A stretch of DNA of 5,990 bases, taken from positions 1 through 5,990 of the forward strand of contig JAEZHJ010000011.1 in assembly GCA_023436925.1 (NCBI GenBank), read 5' to 3'. Positions 1 through 5,990 of the stretch are shown here, piece after piece; the first letter of the stretch is position 1; every line of letters begins with the position of its first letter. This stretch comes from Actinomycetes bacterium. GTDB taxonomy: Bacteria; Actinomycetota; Actinomycetes; Propionibacteriales; Propionibacteriaceae. Below the pieces are notes generated by a model. It saw only the letters and a list, made by a program, of their open reading frames with translations, made no database searches and was not told where the DNA came from. A program made the position numbers and the translations under genes.

Positions 1-444
1 CGGCCGCGCTGGCTGCCGCTGGCGCTGGCCGCCGCCGCAGCCGCCGGGGTGATCGCCGGCCTGGTCGGGGCGCGGCTGTGGACGCCGCCCAGCCCGGTGC
101 CGCCCGCCCCGCAGGTGGTGGCCACCACGAGCCTGACCACCCTGGACGACCAGCGGGTGCTCGGCGAGGCCTCCCTGGTCCGTACCGGGAGCGGGATGGA
201 ACTGGCCGTCACGACCGAGCCGCTCGACCCCGGGGATGGCTTCCTCGAGGTGTGGCTGATCAACACCGACGGGGTGCGGATGGTCTCGGTCGGGGTGCTG
301 CCCGACAGTGCGAACGGGATCTTCTCGGTCACCGAGGCGCTGCTCCGGCAGGGCTACCGGATCGTGGACGTGTCCCGCGAACTGTTCGACGACCAGCCCA
401 CGCATTCCGGCGACAGCCTGGTCCGCGGCGAACTCGCCGTGTGA
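1..444 (+). CDS. Anti-sigma factor, RskA-type C-terminal domain (5' end outside window)
   Basis: This is the last 147 codons of a gene entering from the left edge in frame 1 and ending at TGA 442-444. It starts with a hydrophobic alanine/leucine-rich stretch (visible residues about 4-25) that fits a single transmembrane helix. A proline-rich linker follows, then a beta-rich domain with the hallmarks of the anti-sigma-K factor RskA C-terminal domain: LEVWLI, a VSVGVLP strand, GIFSV, a Y-x-x-VDVS segment and the closing HSGDSLVRGEL motif. In this family a cytoplasmic N-terminal domain holds an ECF sigma factor inactive, and the outer domain is the sensor and the target of regulated proteolysis. 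The N-terminal anti-sigma domain and the expected sigma gene are not visible, so the partner sigma is unknown. Family assignment is from recognised motifs; the signal sensed cannot be told. Confidence 0.85.
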   Translation, partial: RPRWLPLALAAAAAAGVIAGLVGARLWTPPSPVPPAPQVVATTSLTTLDDQRVLGEASLVRTGSGMELAVTTEPLDPGDGFLEVWLINTDGVRMVSVGVLPDSANGIFSVTEALLRQGYRIVDVSRELFDDQPTHSGDSLVRGELAV

Positions 445-447
445 GGT

Positions 448-465
448 GAGTCGGGGCCGGGACTC
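448..465 (+). other. Small stem-loop after the anti-sigma gene
   Basis: GAGTC at 448-452 is the exact inverse complement of GACTC at 461-465, with an 8-base loop. Two G-U pairs (447/466 and 446/467) could lengthen the stem. It lies 3 bases after the anti-sigma stop codon, where a terminator would be expected, but no T-run follows, so it is not a canonical intrinsic terminator. It could also be an operator half-site pair next to the candidate dnaE promoter, or chance in GC-rich DNA. Confidence 0.25.
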
Positions 466-480
466 GTCGGTGCGCCGGGT

Positions 481-486
481 TAGGGT
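481..486 (+). promoter_or_regulatory. Possible -10 element of a dnaE promoter
   Basis: TAGGGT fits the TANNNT pattern of actinobacterial housekeeping-sigma -10 elements and sits in the only intergenic gap. Transcription would begin near 493, giving a leader of about 60 bases. No convincing -35 hexamer lies 16-19 bases upstream, so the call rests on one short motif and on position. Confidence 0.3.
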
Positions 487-526
487 GGGTACTCGCTGAC
501 TTCCCCCAGCTGCCCAACAGTTCGTC

Positions 527-542
527 ACCTTTGTCTGGAGGT
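527..542 (+). promoter_or_regulatory. Possible hairpin masking the dnaE ribosome binding site
   Basis: ACCTTT at 527-532 can pair with GGAGGT at 537-542 (four Watson-Crick pairs and two G-U pairs) around a 4-base loop. The pairing would cover the whole GGAGG Shine-Dalgarno core. The stem is short and partly wobble, so it may be weak or accidental. Confidence 0.22.
537..541 (+). promoter_or_regulatory. Ribosome binding site of dnaE
   Basis: GGAGG lies 12 bases before the GTG at 554, somewhat further than usual. It supports that start, which is also the first possible one: reading upstream in the same frame reaches a TGA at 497-499 with no other ATG, GTG or TTG in between. Confidence 0.7.
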
Positions 543-553
543 CGGATCTTCCC

Positions 554-3500
554 GTGTCGGCCGGGTTCGTTCATCTTCACTCCCATTCGGAGTACTCCAT
601 GCTCGATGGAGCAGCGCGCCTGAAAGACCTGGTCCGCAGCTGCGAAGAGATGGGGATGCCGGCGCTGGCCGTGACCGACCACGGCAACCTCTTCGGGGCC
701 TACGAGTTCTACAAGGCCGCCAAGGGCTCCGCGGTCCGTCCGATCATCGGGCTGGAGGCCTACCTCACCCCGAAGACCCACCGCAGCGAGCGCAAACGGG
801 TGCAGTTCGGCGACGGCACCGGCGACGACGTCGCGTCCAAGGGCGCCTACACGCACATGACGATGTGGGCGGCCGACAACGCGGGGATGCACAACCTGTT
901 CCGGCTGAGCTCGATGAGCTCGCTGGAGGGCTTCTTCTACAAGCCGCGGGCCGACCGTGAGCTGCTCGCCCGCTACGCCAAGGGGCTGATTGCCACCACC
1001 GGCTGTCCCTCGGGGGAGGTGCAGACCTACCTGCGGCTGGGCCAGTACGACCAGGCGCTGGCCAGCGCCGCCGAGTTCCGCGACATCTTCGGTGCCGAGA
1101 ACTTCTACGTCGAGTTGATGGACCACGGCCTCGACATCGAGAACCGGGTCCGGCGCGACCTGCTGCGCCTGGCCCGCGAGCTGAACCTGCCGCTGGTGGC
1201 GAGCAACGACCTGCACTACACCAGGGCCTCCGAGGCGGCTGCCCACGACGTGCTGCTGTGCGTCTCGTCCGGCTCCAACCGCGACACCCCGAACCGGTTC
1301 AAGTTCGACGGTGACGGCTACTACCTGAAGTCCCCCGAGGAGATGCGGCACCTCTTCGCGGAGCTGCCCGAGGCCTGCGACAACACCCTGGTGATCGCCG
1401 AGCGCTGCCACACCAGCTTCGACGAGGGCACCGGCACCTTCATGCCGCGCTTCGACGTTCCGGCGGGGGAGACCGAGGCATCCTGGTTCGTCAAGGAGGT
1501 CGACCGCGGCCTGGCCGTCCGGTTCCCCGGCGGCGTGCCCGACTACGCCCGCGAGCAGGCCGCCTTCGAAGAGAAGGTGATCATCGACAAGGGCTACGCC
1601 GGCTACTTCCTCGTGGTTGCCGACTTCATCAACTGGGCCAAGAACAACGGCATCCGGGTGGGCCCGGGTCGCGGCTCCGGCGCGGGTTCGATGTGTGCCT
1701 ACGCGATGCGGATCACCGACCTCGACCCGGTTCCGCACGGCCTGATCTTCGAGCGCTTCCTCAACCCCGAGCGGCCCTCGATGCCCGACTTCGACATCGA
1801 CTTCGACGAGCGTCGCCGCGGCGAGGTGATCCGCTACGTCAGCGAGAAGTACGGCGACGACCGGGTCTGCCAGATCGTCACCTACGGCACCATCAAGGCC
1901 AAGCAGGCGATCAAGGACGCCGGCCGGGTGCTGGGCAAGCCGTTCGGCCTGGGCGAGCAGCTCACCAAGGCCTTCACCCCGCCGGTGCAGGGCAAGGACG
2001 TCTCGCTGGCCGACGTCTTCGACGAGAGCCACGACCGCTACGCCGAGGGCGGCGAGTTCCGCGCGCTGTACGCCAGCGATCCCGAGATCCGCGAGGTGGT
2101 CGACACCGCCCGCGGCATCGAGGGCCTCAAGCGCCAGTGGGGGGTGCACGCCGCCGGCGTCATCATGTCGAGCGAGCCGCTGCTGGACATCATCCCGATC
2201 ATGAAGCGCGAATCCGACGGCGCGATCATCACCCAGTTCGACTACCCGGCCTGTGAGTCGCTTGGCCTGGTCAAGATGGACTTCCTCGGGCTGCGGAACC
2301 TCACGATCCTGGACGACGCGCTGGTCAACGTGAAGTTGAACCGCGGCATCGAGATCGACCTCGACGAGCTCTCCAAGGACCCCACCGACAAGGCGACCTA
2401 CGAGCTGCTGGCGACCGGGGAGACGCTGGGCATCTTCCAGCTGGACGGCGGCGGCATGCGCGTCCTGCTCAAGATGATGCAGCCGGACCACTTCGAGGAC
2501 ATCTCAGCGGCGCTCGCGCTCTACCGTCCCGGCCCGATGGGAGCCAACTCCCACACCAACTATGCGCTGCGCAAGACCGGCCGGCAGAAGATCGAGCCGA
2601 TCCACCCCGAGCTCGCCGAGCCGCTGGCCGACATCCTCGACCCGACCCAGGGCCTGATCGTCTACCAGGAGCAGGTGCAGCAGATCGCCCAGCGGGTGGC
2701 CGGCTACACGCTGGGCCGGGCCGACGAGCTGCGCCGGGCGATGGGCAAGAAGAAGAAGGAGGTGCTGGAGAAGGAGTTCGTCCCCTTCCAGGCCGGGATG
2801 CGGGCCAATGGCTACTCCGACTCCGCCATCCAGACGCTGTGGGACATCCTGATCCCGTTCTCCGCCTACGCCTTCAACAAGGCCCACACCGCCGCGTACG
2901 GCCTGATCTCGTACTGGACCGCCTACCTCAAGGCGAACTACCCGGCCGAGTTCATGGCCGCGCTGCTGCAGTCGGTCAAGGACGACAAGGACAAGTCGGC
3001 GATCTACCTGGCCGAGTGCCGGCGAATGGGCATCCGGGTGCTGCCGCCGGACGCCAACGAGTCCGACGGCATGTTCACCCCGGTCGGGCAGGACATCCGC
3101 TACGGCCTGGGCGCGATCCGCAATGTCGGCGACAACGTGGTGCGCGGCATCGTGGAGGCGCGCACAGAGCACGGCAAGGCGGCCGACTTCAACGCCTTCC
3201 TCGACCAGGTGCCCCTGGTGGTCTGCAACAAGCGGGTGATCGAGTCGCTGATCAAGGCGGGCGCCTTCGACTCGATGGGGCACACCCGCCGGGCGCTGAT
3301 GGAGTGCTTCGAGCAGAAGGTCGACGAGGTGATCGACCTCAAGCGGAACCAGGCCAACGGCCAGGACGACCTGTTCGGTGACCTCGGCGTCGCCGACGAC
3401 CTGATCACCACCCCGGTGCCCGACCTGCCCGAGTGGGACAAGCGGGTCCGGCTCGCCTTCGAGCGGGAGATGCTCGGCCTGTACGTCTCCGATCACCCGC

Positions 3501-4072
3501 TGCAGGGTCTGGAGCACATCCTCGCGGCCCAGCGCGACCTGTCGATCGGCCAGCTGCGCTCCGATGACGGCCCGCGGGACGGCGTGGTGACGATCGCCGG
3601 GATGATCACCCAGGTGGTTCGCAAGCAGACCAAGGCCGGCGACCTGTGGGCGATCGTCACCGTCGAGGACCTCGAGGCGTCCATCGAGGTGCTGCTGTTC
3701 CCCAAGGTCTACCAACTTGTCGCCGGCTCCCTGGCGACCGACACGATCGTGCGGATCAAGGGCCGGGTCCGCACCAAGGACGAAGCGATCGAGGTCCAGG
3801 GCAACGAGGTGCACTTCCCCGACGTCAGCGAGGCCGACAACGGGCCGTTGGTGATCTCGCTGCCGGCGGTGCGGTGCACCCCTGCGGTCGTGGAGCAGCT
3901 GCGCAGCGTGCTGCGCGCCCACCCCGGCGGCACCGAGGTGCGCGTCCGGCTGCTCAGCCAGTCCAACGGCGCCAAGGTCTGGCGGCTCGACGACGGCCTG
4001 CGGGTCGCCCCCTCCCGTCCGCTGATGGCTGACCTCAAGGCTTTGCTGGGGCCGGCCTGCGTCAGCGTGTAG
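554..4072 (+). CDS. dnaE: DNA polymerase III alpha subunit (DnaE1 type)
   Basis: The catalytic subunit of the chromosomal replicase, 1172 aa, about the family's full length and collinear throughout with M. tuberculosis DnaE1 as I recall it. The N-terminal PHP domain (about 5-285) keeps a full metal site: H9, H11, D18, H43, E68, H101, C151, D219 and H221. That predicts built-in 3'-5' proofreading. The polymerase core has GPGRGSGAGS at 370-379, catalytic aspartates D414 and D416 in PDFDIDF, and D576 in KMDFLGLR, corresponding to E. coli D401, D403 and D555. YRPGPM is at 657-662 and the lysine cluster AMGKKKKE at 729-736. A helix-hairpin-helix region (NKRVIESLIKAGAFD, 892-906) follows, then a beta-clamp motif QDDLF (937-941), an OB fold (about 1011-1090) and a C-terminal domain. 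It starts at GTG with the binding site at 537-541. No intein, frameshift or truncation is seen. Confidence 0.98.
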   Translation: MSAGFVHLHSHSEYSMLDGAARLKDLVRSCEEMGMPALAVTDHGNLFGAYEFYKAAKGSAVRPIIGLEAYLTPKTHRSERKRVQFGDGTGDDVASKGAYTHMTMWAADNAGMHNLFRLSSMSSLEGFFYKPRADRELLARYAKGLIATTGCPSGEVQTYLRLGQYDQALASAAEFRDIFGAENFYVELMDHGLDIENRVRRDLLRLARELNLPLVASNDLHYTRASEAAAHDVLLCVSSGSNRDTPNRFKFDGDGYYLKSPEEMRHLFAELPEACDNTLVIAERCHTSFDEGTGTFMPRFDVPAGETEASWFVKEVDRGLAVRFPGGVPDYAREQAAFEEKVIIDKGYAGYFLVVADFINWAKNNGIRVGPGRGSGAGSMCAYAMRITDLDPVPHGLIFERFLNPERPSMPDFDIDFDERRRGEVIRYVSEKYGDDRVCQIVTYGTIKAKQAIKDAGRVLGKPFGLGEQLTKAFTPPVQGKDVSLADVFDESHDRYAEGGEFRALYASDPEIREVVDTARGIEGLKRQWGVHAAGVIMSSEPLLDIIPIMKRESDGAIITQFDYPACESLGLVKMDFLGLRNLTILDDALVNVKLNRGIEIDLDELSKDPTDKATYELLATGETLGIFQLDGGGMRVLLKMMQPDHFEDISAALALYRPGPMGANSHTNYALRKTGRQKIEPIHPELAEPLADILDPTQGLIVYQEQVQQIAQRVAGYTLGRADELRRAMGKKKKEVLEKEFVPFQAGMRANGYSDSAIQTLWDILIPFSAYAFNKAHTAAYGLISYWTAYLKANYPAEFMAALLQSVKDDKDKSAIYLAECRRMGIRVLPPDANESDGMFTPVGQDIRYGLGAIRNVGDNVVRGIVEARTEHGKAADFNAFLDQVPLVVCNKRVIESLIKAGAFDSMGHTRRALMECFEQKVDEVIDLKRNQANGQDDLFGDLGVADDLITTPVPDLPEWDKRVRLAFEREMLGLYVSDHPLQGLEHILAAQRDLSIGQLRSDDGPRDGVVTIAGMITQVVRKQTKAGDLWAIVTVEDLEASIEVLLFPKVYQLVAGSLATDTIVRIKGRVRTKDEAIEVQGNEVHFPDVSEADNGPLVISLPAVRCTPAVVEQLRSVLRAHPGGTEVRVRLLSQSNGAKVWRLDDGLRVAPSRPLMADLKALLGPACVSV

Positions 4073-4073
4073 C

Positions 4074-4730
4074 GTGCTCTGGGTGAGTACCACGCTGGCT
4101 GAGGACGACTACGCAGACGCGGCCGCGCCGTCGAACGGCTGGGCTGACGTGGGCCCGTGGCTTGGACTGCTGGTCGTGCTGGCCGTCATCGTGGGCGGCC
4201 TGACCGCCGTTTTCTGGGCGAGCATCGTCGACCTGCCCACCTACCGGATCCGCGGCGACGGCTCGGCCACCGTCTCCGAGCGGGCGCTGACCGAGTTCAT
4301 CGCCGCCGACGCCTGGTACGTCGTGTGCGGGCTCCTGGTCGGGCTTGGGCTCGGGATCGTGGCCTGGAAGTGGTTCAAGCCGCTCGGCTGGCCGGTCGCC
4401 GTGATCGCCGCCGGGGCCGGCCTGGTGGCCGGGATCGTGTGCTGGCAGTTCGGCGAACTGCTCGGCCCGCCCGGGGGCAGCTTCGAGGAACGGCTGGCCA
4501 ACGCCCTGCCGGGCGAGCAGGTACCGATCGCGCTCACCCTGCGTTCGCTGTCGGCCCCCGCCGTGTGGGCCTTCGCCGCCGTCACCCCGGTCCTGCTCGC
4601 CGCCTCACTCGGGCCGGAGGACGGCGAACCGCGCCGTCCGCGCCGACAGCTCACCGAGCCCGAGCCGGCGGTCGAGACGGTCGACGAGCGGGGCGTGCTC
4701 ACGGAGGTCTCCAGCGGGGACAGCCCGTGA
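4074..4730 (+). CDS. Four-helix membrane protein, DUF2567-like, function unknown
   Basis: A 218-aa predicted inner-membrane protein. Hydrophobic segments lie at about 28-48, 81-99, 107-127 and 160-178. A polar stretch of about 30 residues between helices 1 and 2 holds DLPTYRIRGDG and FIAADAWY, and a charged, proline-rich tail follows (about 180-218). The layout (one helix, a short beta-like segment, an acidic AD motif opening helix 2, and a GELLGP motif after helix 3) recalls the actinobacterial DUF2567 family; this is from memory without a search. No enzymatic motif is visible. The first possible start, GTG 4074, lies one base after the dnaE stop; a second GTG at 4083 would drop three residues. 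Neither has a clear Shine-Dalgarno sequence, so ribosomes finishing dnaE may reinitiate here. An in-frame TGA at 4023-4025 rules out starts further upstream. Its stop overlaps the next gene. That it is a gene is fairly sure; the family is tentative. Confidence 0.85.
   Translation: MLWVSTTLAEDDYADAAAPSNGWADVGPWLGLLVVLAVIVGGLTAVFWASIVDLPTYRIRGDGSATVSERALTEFIAADAWYVVCGLLVGLGLGIVAWKWFKPLGWPVAVIAAGAGLVAGIVCWQFGELLGPPGGSFEERLANALPGEQVPIALTLRSLSAPAVWAFAAVTPVLLAASLGPEDGEPRRPRRQLTEPEPAVETVDERGVLTEVSSGDSP
4716..4720 (+). promoter_or_regulatory. Ribosome binding site of the CYTH-CHAD gene
   Basis: GGGGA ends 6 bases before the GTG at 4727, inside the last codons of the membrane-protein gene. A stronger GGAGG at 4703-4707 is 19 bases away, too far for this start. 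The next in-frame GTG (4739) would remove E4 of the catalytic ExExK motif, so 4727 is the better start. Confidence 0.5.
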
Positions 4731-5990
4731 CCCTGGAGGTGGAACGCAAGTTCGATCTCGACCCGGGGCAGGAACTGCCGCCGCTGGACGGACTCGAGCC
4801 TTCGGCCGAGTTCCGGCTTGAGGCCACCTACTTCGACACCATCCACTTCGCCCTCACCCGCCAGCGGCTGGTGGTGCGCCACCGTACCGGCGGGGACGAC
4901 GACGGCTGGCACGTGAAGCTGCCCGGCTCCGACGTCGACCACCGCGTCGAGCACCACGCCCCGCCGGACGCGCCGCGACTGCCGCCCGGGCTGCGCGACC
5001 TGGTCGCCGACTCCCTCGACGGGCAGGCGCTGGTGCCGGTCGCACGGTTGCGCACCCGGCGCCGCCAGGCGCCCTGGCGGAACCCGGCCGGGCAGTTGCT
5101 CGGTCTGGTGTGCACCGACGACGTCACCGCCACCACCGCCCTGGGCTCGACCAGCTGGCGGGAGGCCGAGGTGGAACTGGTCGGGGCCGATCCCGGCCTG
5201 CTGGACGGGGTGACCACTGCCTTCGCCGCGGCTGGCGTCCACCCCGCCACCGCGAAGGCCAAGATCGCCCGCACCCTGGCCGACGTCATCGCCGCCGACG
5301 ATGCGGCCCGAGCAGGCGACCCCACCGCGGCCGGGGTGGTGCTGGACTACGTGTCCCGCCAGGTCGGGACCCTGCAGGAACTGGAGGCGGGAGTGCTGGG
5401 CGACGAGCCCGACGCCGTCCACCGCAGCCGGGTGGCCACCCGCCGGCTCCGGTCGGCGCTGCGCACCTTTCGCGCCCTGTTCGACCAGGACGAGGTACGC
5501 CGGGTGCGGGACGAACTTGCCTGGCATGCCGGCGAACTGGGTGCCGCCCGCGACGCCGAGGTGCTGCGCGACGGTCTGCTGGAGGCGCTGGACAACCTCG
5601 GAACCCCGGCCGAGGCCGCCGAGCGCGAGTTGATCAGCCAGTCGCTGCACGAGGCGCACCAAAGGGCCCACGCCGAGCTCCGCCAGACCATGGCCACCCC
5701 GAGGTACGACCGCCTGCAGGAGTCGCTGGCGCACTGGCTGGCTGATCCGCCGCTGGCCGCCGCCGACCCCGTCCCGGCAGCTCCGATCCTGCACGGACTG
5801 CTGGACCGCAGCCGCGCCCGGGTCGCGACGGGCTACCTGGCAGCGCTGCGCGCCCCGGACGACCCGGCCGGCTGGCACGAGGTCCGCAAGGCCGCCAAGG
5901 CGGTGCGGTACTGCGCCGAGGCGCTGGAACCGGTCTACGGCGAGCGCGCCGGGGAGCACGCCGCTGCCTGGGAGGCGGTCACCGACGCCT
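4727..5990 (+). CDS. CYTH-CHAD domain protein, predicted polyphosphate/triphosphate-binding (3' end outside window)
   Basis: Open at the right edge; 421 codons are visible with no stop. The N-terminal CYTH domain (about 1-188), a triphosphate tunnel metalloenzyme fold, has the ExExK signature at E4, E6 and K8. It also has YFDT at 35-38, basic tunnel residues R51, R53, K64, R107, R109, R111 and R112, D131-D132, the acidic triad E146, E148 and E150, and K177/K179. A linker leads to a CHAD domain from about 205. Its first helical repeat carries H232, R235, R239, R240, R242 and R246 (VHRSRVATRRLR), and its second H384, R387, K388, K391, R394 and Y395. CYTH enzymes hydrolyse or make triphosphate compounds, and CHAD domains bind inorganic polyphosphate through such basic patches. 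A cytoplasmic polyphosphate or tripolyphosphate role is therefore expected; the substrate is inferred. The GTG overlaps the preceding stop (GTGA), implying coupled translation. Family CYTH-CHAD proteins are commonly about 500 aa, so perhaps 80-100 residues are missing. Confidence 0.93.
   Translation, partial: MTLEVERKFDLDPGQELPPLDGLEPSAEFRLEATYFDTIHFALTRQRLVVRHRTGGDDDGWHVKLPGSDVDHRVEHHAPPDAPRLPPGLRDLVADSLDGQALVPVARLRTRRRQAPWRNPAGQLLGLVCTDDVTATTALGSTSWREAEVELVGADPGLLDGVTTAFAAAGVHPATAKAKIARTLADVIAADDAARAGDPTAAGVVLDYVSRQVGTLQELEAGVLGDEPDAVHRSRVATRRLRSALRTFRALFDQDEVRRVRDELAWHAGELGAARDAEVLRDGLLEALDNLGTPAEAAERELISQSLHEAHQRAHAELRQTMATPRYDRLQESLAHWLADPPLAAADPVPAAPILHGLLDRSRARVATGYLAALRAPDDPAGWHEVRKAAKAVRYCAEALEPVYGERAGEHAAAWEAVTDA

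Noticed and set aside
1693..2256. Plus-strand frame of 187 codons inside dnaE.
   Set aside because: An arginine-rich out-of-frame shadow over the polymerase active-site region.
1661..2310. Possible intein in dnaE, a known insertion site in some bacteria.
   Set aside because: The catalytic motifs run on without interruption and total length is normal; no intein splice-junction or endonuclease motifs are seen.
329..2491. Open minus-strand frame of 720 codons opposite dnaE.
   Set aside because: It is a codon-bias shadow. The product is a monotonous mix rich in V, L, H, G, R, D and Q with no recognisable domain, it spans the start of dnaE and the gap, and the plus strand carries a clearly conserved gene.
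2738..2763. Purine-rich run with GGAGGTG inside dnaE, resembling an internal translation start.
   Set aside because: It simply encodes the conserved lysine/glutamate cluster at residues 729-736 and following, present in other DnaE proteins.
2839..3381. Plus-strand frame of 180 codons inside dnaE.
   Set aside because: An Arg/Gly-rich out-of-frame shadow with no domain, lying over conserved polymerase sequence.
2504..4093. Open minus-strand frame of 529 codons opposite the rest of dnaE.
   Set aside because: Same composition and same frame relation to dnaE as the previous one; no domain, and no own promoter or binding site noticed.
5110..5745. Plus-strand frame of 211 codons inside the CYTH-CHAD gene.
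   Set aside because: Its Arg/Gly/Pro/His-rich product is typical of an out-of-frame read of GC-rich coding DNA; the true frame starts at 4727 and runs to the edge.
4241..5959. Open minus-strand frame of 572 codons opposite the membrane-protein and CYTH-CHAD genes.
   Set aside because: The plus strand has well-conserved CYTH and CHAD motifs across the same bases; the antisense product is low-complexity and crosses two genes.

Overview
The window is a gene-dense, very GC-rich stretch (estimated by eye at around 70% G+C) with every supportable gene on the plus strand. It looks like the chromosome of a high-GC actinobacterium. The replicative polymerase is of the actinobacterial DnaE1 type with a complete PHP metal site, as in Mycobacterium tuberculosis DnaE1. 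The upstream gene ends in an RskA-type anti-sigma domain, and GTG starts are used throughout. A member of the Propionibacteriales is my guess from overall flavour; this is inference, because no marker in the window settles the genus.

Layout: (1) 1-444, the 3' part of an anti-sigma factor gene: one membrane helix plus the extracytoplasmic RskA C-terminal domain; its start and any sigma-factor partner lie off the left edge. (2) 445-553, a 109-base gap, the only real intergenic space. It holds a small stem-loop, a possible -10 element, the dnaE Shine-Dalgarno sequence and a hairpin that could mask it. (3) 554-4072, a complete dnaE gene (1172 aa) for the DNA polymerase III alpha subunit. (4) 4074-4730, a four-helix membrane protein of unknown function, resembling the actinobacterial DUF2567 family, starting one base after the dnaE stop. 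(5) 4727 to the right edge, a CYTH-CHAD protein (421 codons visible, open at the edge) whose GTG start overlaps the previous stop in a GTGA junction.

Genes 3-5 are packed so tightly that they probably share a transcript: the chromosome replicase, a small membrane protein, and a predicted polyphosphate/triphosphate-binding protein. The last two appear translationally coupled, which is the most suggestive functional hint here. I found no tRNA or rRNA gene, CRISPR array, insertion sequence, integrase or attachment site. Most of the window is ordinary housekeeping sequence, and I do not see a clearly new biological system; the CYTH-CHAD/membrane-protein pair deserves the most attention.
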